DNA of 26,670 bases from Candidatus Atribacter alterifermentans (GTDB lineage: Bacteria; Atribacterota; Atribacteria; Atribacterales; Atribacteraceae). Shown in pieces: positions 15,919 through 24,335 of the stretch. Location of the stretch: positions 1-26,670 of the forward strand of contig JAAYUP010000126.1 in the NCBI GenBank assembly GCA_012517635.1. Reading direction: 5' to 3'. The stretch's first letter is position 1; every line of letters begins with the position of its first letter. The notes under the pieces were generated by a model that did no database searches, was not told the DNA's origin, and saw only the letters and a program-made list of their open reading frames with translations. A program made the translations under genes and the position numbers.

Positions 15919-17131
15919 TCCGAATTACCTCGATTGGAACCAGGGAAGCGGCTTTTCGAGCTGGAAAAAGAGCTGCTCCTATGCTAGCAATGGTCGAAAT
16001 AATAATTAAGGTTAATGCCGTTTGAAACTCAACCCGAATACTAAAAGAAAGGGCTCCTCCTGATTGCGAAGCTATTTGAAACAACTTGATTAAACCAACT
16101 CCGACCAAGCTTCCCAATATCGAGCCAGTCAACCCTAAAACCGCTCCCTGAATAAGGAAGATACGACTGGCGCTACTGGTCCGAGTCCCCATAGCTTTTA
16201 GAATTCCAATTTCTCGTGATTTCTGAACTGCCGCTATGGCTAAAACACTGGCAATACCTAAAGTTACAGCCAATAAAACAAAAAATTGAATCATATAGGA
16301 AGAGGCACTTTGACTTTGCAGAGCACTTAAGAGCTGGCGATTATTGGTCTGCCAGGTTTCGATGAGAAAATCAGGAAAATCATTTTTGATTTTTTGAGAA
16401 ATAATTTCGGACTGGAAAACTTGTTCAATTTGCATTTCAATCCTGGATATCGCCCCATTGAGTTCAAACAATGCTTGGGATCGATAAATATCCATAAAAA
16501 TCCAAGAACTATTAATGGCATTATTTTCAAAATCAAAAATTCCATTTACCGCAAAAGTTCCTGAGTTCCCTCCAGAAGTTCGGATTTCAATGATGCTGCC
16601 GGTTTCAATTTTTAAATCTTCGGCCAAACTTCTTCCAATCAATACTCCGGTTCCTCCTAAAACCGCCTTTCCGGTATTAATCCGCTGAATAATTTTATAT
16701 ATACTATCAGCACGCTCAAGAAATACTCCCTTAACCACTATCGGACGACTAACTTCAGCTTTGGTGATAAATCCCGATCCATCAACCAGAGGAGAAACAA
16801 CCTTTAACTCTGAAAAAGTATCCAATTTTTTTAATATTGGTTGATAAGAAAGAATATAAGCATCCTTTTTTGCAGCAGCAATAACTGGAATAACCAAAGA
16901 CTGATTCCCTTTTTGGAGAATCGATTGCGGACTATTTTCTTGGGCTCTTAACATAATATGCGGCGAATCTCCTACGGTCTGTTCAATTAAATTCTGTTGT
17001 AAGCCATAAATCAATGAAGAAAGAAATATCTGCACTGATACACCGATAATAATTCCCAGTAAAATTAGAATTGTTTGAGAGCGAGATTCTTTGAGGAAAC
17101 GCCAAGCAATCATCGATTCAAAGCTTAACAC
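15911..17131 (-). CDS. ABC transporter permease, MacB/FtsX family
   Basis: The 406-residue permease has the family layout: one N-terminal membrane helix (about 15-38, ILILLGIIIGVSVQIFLSSL), a large extracytoplasmic domain (about 40-265) and three C-terminal helices. The junction QKSREIGILKAMG is the classic FtsX/MacB coupling motif, and the protein ends in FPARKAASLVPIEVIRNG. It would sit in the inner membrane and work with the adjacent ATPase. A GTG start at 17131 is supported by GAGGTG (17139-17144) at 7-nt spacing; the next in-frame ATG lies seven codons in. The next gene upstream is the membrane-fusion adaptor, 59 nt away. The substrate is unknown and could be a lipoprotein, peptide or antibiotic. 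Confidence 0.93.
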   Translation of the reverse strand: MLSFESMIAWRFLKESRSQTILILLGIIIGVSVQIFLSSLIYGLQQNLIEQTVGDSPHIMLRAQENSPQSILQKGNQSLVIPVIAAAKKDAYILSYQPILKKLDTFSELKVVSPLVDGSGFITKAEVSRPIVVKGVFLERADSIYKIIQRINTGKAVLGGTGVLIGRSLAEDLKIETGSIIEIRTSGGNSGTFAVNGIFDFENNAINSSWIFMDIYRSQALFELNGAISRIEMQIEQVFQSEIISQKIKNDFPDFLIETWQTNNRQLLSALQSQSASSYMIQFFVLLAVTLGIASVLAIAAVQKSREIGILKAMGTRTSSASRIFLIQGAVLGLTGSILGSLVGVGLIKLFQIASQSGGALSFSIRVEFQTALTLIIISTIASIGAALFPARKAASLVPIEVIRNG

Positions 17132-17190
17132 CGATATGACACCTCAACCTGGATTTGAATTAAATTTAAATAGTCAAAATGTCGCATGAA

Positions 17191-18381
17191 TTAATCGCTG
17201 GTGAGCATTTCAACTTGAATATTTTTTCCTTCACGAAAATTTCCTGGTTCTATAAGAACGGTCTCCTCAGGAAGATTATCGATGATGGCATAATTCCCGA
17301 TAAGCAATGGTTTATTGATCGCTTTCAGTAATGTCGCTTTGCCCTCTTGATCAGTCCAAACATAATGCCCATCTTCCTTTTCCACTAAAAAAGAACGAGG
17401 AATGGCTGGAACTCCTTTGGTTTCATTTATAACAATTTCAACTGTCATGGCAGCATCCGGTTTTAAACTTACATTCTCATCGTCTAAACGGACTCGAATT
17501 TCAATGGTTCCTTTTTGGGGGTTAACGCTGGGTGATATTCGATCAATTTTCCCTTTATAGACTCGATTGGGTTCGGCTTGACTGGATAAAAATACATCTA
17601 AATCCATCTTAATCTTTTCGTGTTCTTTTTCATCAATATCGGCAACCACGAATCCCATGGCTGAACCAATCGAAATAGCAGTTTCGCCTGGATTTATATA
17701 TTCGCCTTTGTTTTTGCTTATAGAATAGACAAGAGCTTCTATAGGTGAAAGAAGAATTTTTTGCTCAAGAGCAATTTCTGCTTCTCGTATTTGAAGCCGG
17801 GCTTGCTCTACTCGAGCTTTGGCATCATCGCTTACTGCTCCTCCCGACGACAAGCTTTCTAACTGAGTTTTTGCCGAAGCTTCTTTTGAAAGAGCAACCT
17901 CCCATTCACTCCGAGCGTTATTTACTTCGTTTTGCGAAGACCCTCCGATCGAAACTAATGAATAGAGTCTTAAATAACGATCATAAAGCGTTTGAGAATT
18001 AATTTTTGCTTGATTGTATATCTCTCGGGCTTCAGCAAGGACTTCGTTTTCTTTCGACTTCATAAAAGCCAAAGCAAGGTCATAATTCACTTTTGCCAAT
18101 TCTAAACGATTTTTTTCTGCTGAATCCTCTAATTCAATAAGAGGGCCTCCGGCCTTTACCTGTTGCCCCTCTTGAACAAACAATTGGTCAACAATACCGC
18201 CAACTTGAAAAGCCATATTGATCCGATTTCCCAGGTCTATTCTTCCGGTTGCAACAATGGTTTCGGTAATGTCTTTTTTGGTTACTAAATATCCCTTGAC
18301 TGGAATAGGACGGTTTTGTTGGTAAAAGTATCCTACCAATAAAATAATTGCCAACCCCACTATAATTAAATATTTTCTCAT
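17191..18381 (-). CDS. Periplasmic adaptor (membrane fusion protein), MacA/HlyD-like
   Basis: The 396-residue protein has an N-terminal membrane anchor (about 4-20). A barrel-sandwich/lipoyl-type region is split around MAFQVGGIVDQLFVQEGQQV and SPIEALVYSISKNKGEYINPGE, with an alpha-helical coiled-coil hairpin (about 95-215) between. Beta-barrel and membrane-proximal domains follow, with KGKIDRISPSVNPQKGTIEI. Such adaptors link an inner-membrane ABC pump to an outer-membrane TolC-like channel. It is first in the operon with the MacB-type permease and ATPase. No TolC-like gene lies in the window, so the channel must be elsewhere or absent. AAGGGGA precedes the ATG. Confidence 0.92.
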   Translation of the reverse strand: MRKYLIIVGLAIILLVGYFYQQNRPIPVKGYLVTKKDITETIVATGRIDLGNRINMAFQVGGIVDQLFVQEGQQVKAGGPLIELEDSAEKNRLELAKVNYDLALAFMKSKENEVLAEAREIYNQAKINSQTLYDRYLRLYSLVSIGGSSQNEVNNARSEWEVALSKEASAKTQLESLSSGGAVSDDAKARVEQARLQIREAEIALEQKILLSPIEALVYSISKNKGEYINPGETAISIGSAMGFVVADIDEKEHEKIKMDLDVFLSSQAEPNRVYKGKIDRISPSVNPQKGTIEIRVRLDDENVSLKPDAAMTVEIVINETKGVPAIPRSFLVEKEDGHYVWTDQEGKATLLKAINKPLLIGNYAIIDNLPEETVLIEPGNFREGKNIQVEMLTSD

Positions 18382-18556
18382 AATAAATAAGTCCCCTTAC
18401 CCGATCCTTGATTTAAGAAACTATAAACTAAAATATATTCTCAATATTTAACTGCTATTCCAATTTTTTATTCCACTATTTCTCAATTTTCTATTTTTTT
18501 TCATCACAACGGTTCTCTTTCTAAATGAACAACGTCTGAGGGTTTGAAAAATCTTC

Positions 18557-18585
18557 TTGTTCAAAATAAATAATAAATATACTAT
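18557..18585 (+). promoter_or_regulatory. Candidate promoter of the DUF488 gene
   Basis: TTGTTC (18557-18562) and TACTAT (18580-18585) are 17 nt apart and lie about 40 nt before the start. The match to consensus is moderate. Confidence 0.35.
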
Positions 18586-18623
18586 ATTCTTAATTAATAG
18601 ATCATTCTCGGAGGAAATCAAAA

Positions 18624-18977
18624 ATGATTCTTATAAAAAGAATCTATGAGCCAGCCGAATTAAAGGATGGTTTTCGTATTTTAGTAGACCGACTTTGGCC
18701 AAGAGGAATGACTAAAGAAAAAGCCCGTATTGACCATTGGTTGCGGGACATTGCACCCAGCGATAACCTCAGAAAATGGTATAATCATCGACCGGAAAAT
18801 TGGAATGAATTTAAACAAAAATATTATGAGGAATTGGCAACTAAAAATGACCTGGTTGACATTATCCAAAAAAGATCGGAATCAGAGACGGTAACGCTTC
18901 TTTATTCAGCAAAAAACCAAGTCCTCAATAATGCGGTAGCCCTCAGGGAATATATCAAGAACCGAACAAGGGTTTAA
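18624..18977 (+). CDS. DUF488 family protein (YeaO-like)
   Basis: This 117-residue soluble protein is a complete member of the DUF488 family. The diagnostic motifs are LVDRLWPRGMTKEKA (20-34), WLRDIAPSDNLRKWYNH (39-55) and TLLYSAKNQVLNNA (91-104). The family occurs widely in bacteria without an established reaction; the conserved Arg and Asp suggest a binding or hydrolytic role, but none is proven. GGAGG precedes the ATG at 18624. It stands alone and converges with the next gene after 25 nt. The function is left open. Confidence 0.9.
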   Translation: MILIKRIYEPAELKDGFRILVDRLWPRGMTKEKARIDHWLRDIAPSDNLRKWYNHRPENWNEFKQKYYEELATKNDLVDIIQKRSESETVTLLYSAKNQVLNNAVALREYIKNRTRV

Positions 18978-19002
18978 ATTTACACGCTTTTTGTCTCTAC
19001 AA

Positions 19003-20130
19003 TTAAATATTCTTAAAATATATTCTCCTTCGTTTATGCTGTCTTGGTTTAAATAGCTTCCATTCATTTTGGATTTTTTTGTTAGTTTCAAGCTCAGGAT
19101 TGGACTCGCTATAGGAAAATCCAAACTCAGTGGCGGTTTTGGTTATCTCATATACCATGAGAATGTCAACTCCTTTATTCCGGTATTCCTTCTTAACTCC
19201 AGCTAAATAAAAATCCAGAACTTGGTAAGTCTTTAAAGCTTTTAACAAATACCAGAATCCCAAAGGGAAAAGCTTTCCTCGGGCTTTTTGAAGTGCTCGG
19301 GAAAGACTGGGCACGGTAATGAGAAAACCTATTAAGGTATCCTTTTCATCCGTAACCGCCTTCATGAAATGAGTTTGGATATAAGGGAGATATTTTTTTA
19401 TGTAATAGTTTTTTTGTTTTTCAGTAAGAGGAACTGTCCCATATAATTCAGCATACGATTCATCAACAAGATTAATTAATTCCATTCCTCTTTGAAGTGC
19501 CTCCCGTTTATTTTTAAACTTTAAAATACGATAGTTATACCGTTTTTTGACCCATTCAGCTGATTTGACAAGACTCTCAGGAATGTCTTTTTGGTTTGGA
19601 ACTTTGGTTTGGAATTCCAAGGCATCAATCAGTTTTTTATACCCACATTTTTCTATCAACTCAGGATAATAGGGGTCATTATATCGAGTTGCCATGGTTC
19701 CTAATTCTTCAAATCCTTCAACGAGCATCCCAGTTGGATCCAAATCAGTAAATCCTTGTGGACCGGTACAGGTTGTCATCCCCCGTTCTTTCCCCCAAGA
19801 TTCTACCGCAGAAAATAGCAATTCCGCACTTTTTTCCTGATTGATGGTATCAAACCACCCAAAGCGCAAATTTTTTTCTAGATATTTTTCATTAGCAATA
19901 TGGCTGATGATACCGGCAATGCGTCCAACACATGAATTATTGTAATAAACCATAAACAATTTGGATTCACAGTTCTCGTAAGCGGGATTTTTTGATAGAG
20001 AAAATATTTCTATTTCATCGGAAATTAAAGGGGGAACAAAATAAGGGTGATTTCGGTAAAGCTGAAGAGGAAAATAAACAAACCTCTTTAAATCTCGTTT
20101 ATCTTGAACCTCTCGTATCTCCCATCCCAT
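19003..20130 (-). CDS. GNAT-like acyltransferase family protein (YghO-like)
   Basis: The 375-residue protein resembles the large, uncharacterised GNAT-related family with the N-terminal motif FVYFPLQLYRNHPYFVPPL and then GRIAGIISH. The middle has TGPQGFTDLDPTGMLVEGFEELGTMATRYNDPYYPELIEKCGYKK, split in conserved pieces DPTGML and YNDPYYPEL. The C-terminal half has a second acetyltransferase-like region with AGVKKEYRNKGVDILMVYEI, which fits the acetyl-CoA-binding turn after a core strand. No substrate is known. The ribosome binding site is weak (GAGAG). The DUF2284 gene lies 74 nt upstream in the same direction, so the two may be cotranscribed. Confidence 0.75.
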   Translation of the reverse strand: MGWEIREVQDKRDLKRFVYFPLQLYRNHPYFVPPLISDEIEIFSLSKNPAYENCESKLFMVYYNNSCVGRIAGIISHIANEKYLEKNLRFGWFDTINQEKSAELLFSAVESWGKERGMTTCTGPQGFTDLDPTGMLVEGFEELGTMATRYNDPYYPELIEKCGYKKLIDALEFQTKVPNQKDIPESLVKSAEWVKKRYNYRILKFKNKREALQRGMELINLVDESYAELYGTVPLTEKQKNYYIKKYLPYIQTHFMKAVTDEKDTLIGFLITVPSLSRALQKARGKLFPLGFWYLLKALKTYQVLDFYLAGVKKEYRNKGVDILMVYEITKTATEFGFSYSESNPELETNKKIQNEWKLFKPRQHKRRRIYFKNI

Positions 20131-20204
20131 ATTAATAGCTCTCAGTAAAAAATATTGTGTTGAGTTTTATAAAACTATTTTTCATTCTATCGCCTACCTG
20201 TAAG

Positions 20205-20711
20205 TTATTCAATGAATATTGCCGAATACCAGTTTTGAGGATCACTTTCATTCCTTAAAGTTTCTATCGGAAGACCAAATTTTCTAACGGTTTTAAACAC
20301 ATCAATACCGACACTATGAAAAGCTGGACGAGCTAATTTGGGATTAACACATTCCATGCCTTTAAAACCGCTGCATTCTTTACATAGAGCACAATCGCTC
20401 ATAGAAAACGCAAAATAATAACCATCAAGAAAAGCTTGTCTCTCAATCGAAAAAGAAATTTTCTGGGAAAGATATTTGTTGGTGGAATGAACAATAATAC
20501 CCCAAGTATAATTTTCCAGTACTTTTTGATATTCCCATGGCCGTAAAGACCCAGGGCGCGAAGGACAGGTATTCCCCTTTCCCCAATCATCACAACCAAA
20601 CATACACTTTATGATCGTTCTTGAATCAAATTCAATATCTTCAATGCGGAAAAAGATAGCATGTTCAGCTCCCATGTCTAAAGCCATCTTGAGATACTTT
20701 TTATCGTCCAT
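20205..20711 (-). CDS. DUF2284 cysteine-rich metal-binding protein
   Basis: The 168-residue protein carries two cysteine groups: Cys36, Cys40 and Cys49 (KCMFGC...NTCP), and Cys107, Cys110, Cys113 and Cys121 (DCALCKEC...GMEC). These are the markers of DUF2284, a predicted metal- or Fe-S-binding family common in anaerobes. The second group could hold a cubane cluster and the first a mononuclear metal, which is inference. A longer reading from a GTG at 20798 has no ribosome binding site, while the ATG at 20711 is preceded by AGGGAAGGGT (20721-20730); the shorter start is therefore chosen. It ends 74 nt before the GNAT-like gene. Confidence 0.85.
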   Translation of the reverse strand: MDDKKYLKMALDMGAEHAIFFRIEDIEFDSRTIIKCMFGCDDWGKGNTCPSRPGSLRPWEYQKVLENYTWGIIVHSTNKYLSQKISFSIERQAFLDGYYFAFSMSDCALCKECSGFKGMECVNPKLARPAFHSVGIDVFKTVRKFGLPIETLRNESDPQNWYSAIFIE

Positions 20712-20856
20712 AATAATACAACCCTTCCCTCTAAATTCCCATGAGAAAAATTCTAAAGCATAGCTTACTAAAATTTCAATGAAAAATTTAAAATCCACTT
20801 TTTTTATTTGATAAAATTATAAGAGGAAAAAATGTAATTAATCTTGAAGGAGTCCT

Positions 20857-21198
20857 ATGATAAAAAACTTAACCCATCACCCAGTTATCATATATAAAAA
20901 TAATTTAGTTTATCGCTCTATTGAACCCGAAGGAATCGTTCCCCGCTGTCAAGAAGAACGGATTCAAATCGGAGAAATTGATGAAATTCCGATTATGACC
21001 ACCCGTTTTGGACCAGTTTATAACCTTCCTGACAAAGAAGAAGGAGTATTTCTCATTGTTTCACCGATTGTTGCCAATGCCCTTCCCGATCGGGATGATT
21101 TATTGGTTCCCGATCTTTTGGTTCGCGATAGTCAAGGCCATATTATCGGCGCTGAAGCCTTGGCTCGAGTTACTTGGTGGGGTTGCAAAACCTTTTAA
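20857..21198 (+). CDS. Small protein of unknown function
   Basis: The 113-residue product has no signal peptide or membrane segment. The C-terminal half reads as a compact beta protein with a striking block VSPIVANALPDRDDLLVPD (66-84), then LLVRDSQGHIIGAEALARV. I recall related short proteins annotated as hypothetical in varied bacteria and phages, but cannot name a family. GAAGGAG lies 7-8 nt before the ATG at 20857, and the open frame is not a shadow of another gene. Its stop overlaps the stop of the convergent isomerase remnant. It is divergent from the DUF2284 gene. A genuine gene; function not assigned. Confidence 0.75.
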   Translation: MIKNLTHHPVIIYKNNLVYRSIEPEGIVPRCQEERIQIGEIDEIPIMTTRFGPVYNLPDKEEGVFLIVSPIVANALPDRDDLLVPDLLVRDSQGHIIGAEALARVTWWGCKTF

Positions 21199-22160
21199 GA
21201 ATATATTGCACTCCATTCTGTCCATTGTTTTTGTAAATATTGCAATGATTCTCTCAGCCATCGTTCCAGTAAACAATCTGAGTAATCTCTACCAAATTTG
21301 GGACCTGGGTGTTCTAAATATCCAATCACTTTCTTTACAGGAATCGTATTCTGATTTTTCATTAAAATCGAGTATATTTGTTTTACATCAATGATGCCGC
21401 GTTCTAAGCTTTCTTATTCAAAACCGAAAGTTGCGTTATATATTGAATCGGTATTTTTAAAATGAAACTCATATAAATAGGGAAAAGAAGAGATAAAGTA
21501 ATGAAGATTATTTTCGATAATAATTTTTTCTTGATTAACCCAACCATGTGATACATCAGCACAATATCCAAAACGTACAGTTTTTTCAGGTTGGCTTAAA
21601 TGATATTGCATTAATTCATGAGCTATTTTTTGAAGTTCAACCGAATTACAAGGAGGTTCAGCGTAGCAAGACATTGGTTCCAGGGTTAACCAGGACAACC
21701 CTTGATCCTTGGCAAACACCATCATCTCTTTTATAAAGCTGAGGAAAGATTGAATTCCCTGGGGGCGAAATTCAATCTGATCCCGATAGACGCTTCCCAT
21801 TGAGGAACCAACAACTGGGCATTCTAATAGAGCAGCAATTTCTATCATTCTTTGATAATTTTTCTTGGTAATCTCAGCAAATTCTTTGTCAGGATTCAAA
21901 AACCCGCCTAATTCCCGATGTGAGGTAAAAATACTGGAAATCTGAATGCCCTTTGATAGAGCAGATTCTTTCAACCGATAAAAATAAGCGTCGGGCAGGG
22001 AGTAAAATTCCGTGAAGGTTCCTAATTGTAAATTATAAACCCCTTCTTCTGCCATTAAATGAAAAAGCCAATCAAAAGAATACCGGTACTGAATAGGATC
22101 GCTTTTTACTCCCAATTCTATGGTAAAGTTCGTTTCCCTATCAATTTTTTTTCTCACCAT
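21195..22160 (-). pseudogene. Sugar phosphate isomerase/epimerase-like TIM-barrel gene interrupted by one in-frame TAA
   Basis: The first 248 residues (22160-21417) form a xylose-isomerase-like TIM barrel with IELGVKSDPIQY, ISSIFTSHRELGG, EPMSCYAEPP and CADVSHGW. A TAA occurs at 21414-21416. Reading on in the same frame, 72 further residues continue without a stop to TAA at 21195-21197. They start ESLERGIIDV and include KKVIGYLEHPGPKFGRDYSD, the usual end of this family. So one codon has become a stop, or the base is an assembly error. An upstream GAGG supports the ATG at 22160. The intact product would have 321 residues; the truncated one lacks the last barrel strand and helix. Substrate unknown. 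Confidence 0.8.
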
Positions 22161-22259
22161 GTTCTATCCTCTTTCCTTTTGTATTCGAATTTTAGAAAAA
22201 CGATTTTGAGAACAATAGTTCCATCATTTTTATTTTCTTCATTCATTTTGTCAACTCTT

Positions 22260-22288
22260 TTGAACTTTTTTCACTTCAGTACTATACA
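22260..22288 (+). promoter_or_regulatory. Candidate promoter of the LiaF/toast-rack-like gene
   Basis: TTGAAC (22260-22265) and TATACA (22283-22288) are 17 nt apart and about 60 nt before the start. Confidence 0.5.
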
Positions 22289-22348
22289 GTTCGTTGAATT
22301 GTTATGAAAAAAAGTTCATAATGGAAGAGAAAGGAGGGTGATCTAATA

Positions 22349-23119
22349 ATGAAAAGAATACTCTTTTCATTATTAACTTTATTCTTTTTTGGTTTTTTCC
22401 CCTACTTAGCTGTTGCTGAGGAATGGTCGTCAGAAAACTCTTCTGTTGAGATTGGCAATGCCTTAATGGTGAATACTACAGTCGAAATATCTTTAGGTGA
22501 TATTACTCTCACTGGAGGAGCAACGAAATTAATGGGAGGGGAATTTCAGTATCCTTCCATTGAATGGAAACCTTTGATTTCTTATCAAGTAAAAAATATG
22601 GTTGGCGAACTGAAAATACAAATACCCACGAATACTCACTTTTCACTATTCAGATTTCGAGACCTCAATCACAAAACTCTTATACGCCTCAATGATTTTG
22701 TCCCTATGAATCTATTTTTTAAAGTTGGAGCAGGGAAAAGTCAAGTTGATCTTGGTTCAATGACTCTTGAAACCTTAACGATAGAGGCTGGTGCTGGTGA
22801 AGTTATGATTGATTTGAAAGAAAATACGAGCCTTTCTCGTTTTCATTTAAAAACAGGAGTTGGAAAAGTAACCATTGATTTACGTGGAAATTGGTTGCAG
22901 GATGTTGATTCAAAAATTATTTCCGGCTTGGGCGAGGTCACTCTCTTTCTTCCACAGAATATTGGAGTAAGAGTTGAAACGAAAAGAGGATTAGGAGCAA
23001 TCGATGCCTCTCACCTGATTGTCAATGGAAATATTTATACCAACCAACTTTATGGGAAAACTCAACCTACTCTGAATATTTATCTTGAATCGGGAATTGG
23101 GAAAGTAAATTTATATTGA
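22349..23119 (+). CDS. Exported LiaF/toast-rack-like repeat protein
   Basis: The 256-residue protein has a signal peptide (about 1-23, LFSLLTLFFFGFFPYLAVA) and is otherwise soluble. The C-terminal two-thirds repeats a glycine-led strand motif about six times: VGAGKSQVDL, AGAGEVMIDL, TGVGKVTIDL, SGLGEVTLFL, RGLGAI and SGIGKVNLY. This is the pattern of the beta-roll in LiaF C-terminal and toast_rack (DUF2154/DUF4097-like) domains. LiaF proteins usually carry membrane helices and regulate LiaRS; this one has none, so it is not a true LiaF. AGGAGGG precedes the ATG. It is convergent with the lipoprotein gene. The role is unknown, and an envelope location is inferred. Confidence 0.8.
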   Translation: MKRILFSLLTLFFFGFFPYLAVAEEWSSENSSVEIGNALMVNTTVEISLGDITLTGGATKLMGGEFQYPSIEWKPLISYQVKNMVGELKIQIPTNTHFSLFRFRDLNHKTLIRLNDFVPMNLFFKVGAGKSQVDLGSMTLETLTIEAGAGEVMIDLKENTSLSRFHLKTGVGKVTIDLRGNWLQDVDSKIISGLGEVTLFLPQNIGVRVETKRGLGAIDASHLIVNGNIYTNQLYGKTQPTLNIYLESGIGKVNLY

Positions 23120-23148
23120 TTAAAGAATGGCCTTAAGAAAAGCAAAAA

Positions 23149-23176
23149 GCGCATACAGCTATTGCGCTGTATGCGC
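23149..23176 (-). terminator. Rho-independent terminator of the lipoprotein gene
   Basis: A perfect 11-bp stem, GCGCATACAGC (23149-23159) with GCTGTATGCGC (23166-23176), has a 6-nt loop. On the minus strand it is followed by TTTTTGCTTTTC. On the plus strand no T-tract follows. Confidence 0.85.
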
Positions 23177-23184
23177 AAAATTCT

Positions 23185-23874
23185 CTAATCCATTAGAGGA
23201 ACAGTTTCCCAATAATAAACCATTCCACTCCACATGGTTAATCCCCATTCGCTGAAAATATTGATGGTAAAATCTGGTTGTTCAATGACTGGATAGGTAA
23301 TATCAATAATCCATTTGGAAGCACCATAGTAAGTATATTGATAATGTTTGGAACCAATTCCGCTTGAAACATCGGTTTTTACCCAAAACACATTATATGG
23401 AACATTGACCCCATCATTGTGGGCTTTAGTAATGGCGATATTTCTCGCTACATCGACCCGATCAAGGGGTATTGGAGTTGGAGTCGGAGTTGGTGTTGGT
23501 GCGACACATATCCCATAAAGCCAATATTCATCGCTGGGAACACCATTTACTGTTACAGCAACCCGTAACTCCCGAGCTGGTAATGAAGAAGTAGGAACAA
23601 TTGCTATCACTTCATCATCAGACCAATAGGAAACTGCTGCGACTATTCCATTCATGGTGACGGTGTTGGTGCCCTTAAGGTCGCCAAAGTTCCGGCCGTA
23701 AATTCTTAATTGAGTACCGGCTTTAATGCAGTCGGAATCATACCGGATAGAAGAAATGTTTGGATATTGCATAGGAGTTGGAGTTGGAGATGGAGATGGT
23801 GGAGTACACCCTATTACAAAAGCCATTACCAGAAAAACACTGAAAACTAAAACAACTGCCCTTTTTAATTTCAT
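23185..23874 (-). CDS. Lipoprotein with IPT/TIG domain
   Basis: The 229-residue product has a lipoprotein signal peptide ending VIGC, with the lipidated Cys23. A PSPSPTPTP linker is followed by an IPT/TIG Ig-like domain (about 37-117; PNISSIRYDSDC...GTQLRIYGRNFG). A second PTPTPTPTPIP linker precedes a C-terminal domain of about 95 residues with HYQYTYYGASKWIIDITYP, which I do not recognise. The start at 23874 has AAGGAGGT (23881-23888) at 6-nt spacing; an in-frame ATG seven codons upstream lacks a site. It probably sits on the outer face of a membrane and acts in binding. The Pro-Thr linkers resemble those of the mosaic protein at 4043-6268. The gene is monocistronic with its own terminator. 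Confidence 0.85.
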   Translation of the reverse strand: MKLKRAVVLVFSVFLVMAFVIGCTPPSPSPTPTPMQYPNISSIRYDSDCIKAGTQLRIYGRNFGDLKGTNTVTMNGIVAAVSYWSDDEVIAIVPTSSLPARELRVAVTVNGVPSDEYWLYGICVAPTPTPTPTPIPLDRVDVARNIAITKAHNDGVNVPYNVFWVKTDVSSGIGSKHYQYTYYGASKWIIDITYPVIEQPDFTINIFSEWGLTMWSGMVYYWETVPLMD

Positions 23875-23888
23875 AGTCAGACCTCCTT

Positions 23889-24251
23889 GATTCATAATTC
23901 TCTTTCACTTTATTATTTTTTAACTTAAAAAGCAAATTTTTCCATATAGATTATAATAATGACCCAATTATATTTCTTTTTCAGTTCTTATAAAATGAGT
24001 GTATGTTATCTCATACCTCCTTTATCTAAAGCCAAAATTTGAAAATACTTTTATTTAAATACTTTCGGAGTATTCCCATGGGTCAAGAAAATCTTTTAAA
24101 CATTATATTTTATCGGCAAATAAATAGAAATCTTAAGGATAGGATTCCGTTTAATCAAAAAAATAAATTTCCCTACAGATTCATCTAACCCCTATTCCTT
24201 CTCCTTAATAAATCAGGAATCAATCCAAAAAAGTATATGTCAAGAATAAAA
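23889..24251. other. Intergenic stretch without recognised features
   Basis: This is AT-rich non-coding sequence. AAAGGAGG on the minus strand near 24020 is followed by ATG AGA TAA, so there is no gene there. No repeats of the palindromic family occur in this gap, unlike the patches before 9800. Confidence 0.6.
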
Positions 24252-24290
24252 AAATAAGAAGCAGCTTTTATTTCAGGCTGCTTCTTATTT
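24252..24290 (-). terminator. Rho-independent terminator of the aldolase gene
   Basis: A perfect 14-bp stem, AAATAAGAAGCAGC (24252-24265) with its complement (24277-24290), has an 11-nt loop. On the minus strand a TTTTTATTC tract follows. It lies 46 nt beyond the aldolase stop. Confidence 0.88.
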
Positions 24291-24335
24291 TAAAAAACAG
24301 ATTCTTAAACTGGATTTCGTATTTGTCAAAAAAAC

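Noticed and set aside
21008..21394. Open frame of 128 codons on the plus strand
   Set aside because: It overlaps the small protein gene in another frame and is antisense to the isomerase tail, which carries family motifs.
21414..21416. Recoding of TAA as a sense codon in this genome
   Set aside because: TAA ends intact genes such as encapsulin and CopA at their family-typical lengths, so the two internal TAA codons are better seen as lesions or errors.
22349..23119. LiaF regulator of a LiaRS system
   Set aside because: No membrane helices are present and no two-component genes are adjacent; only the C-terminal fold pattern is shared.
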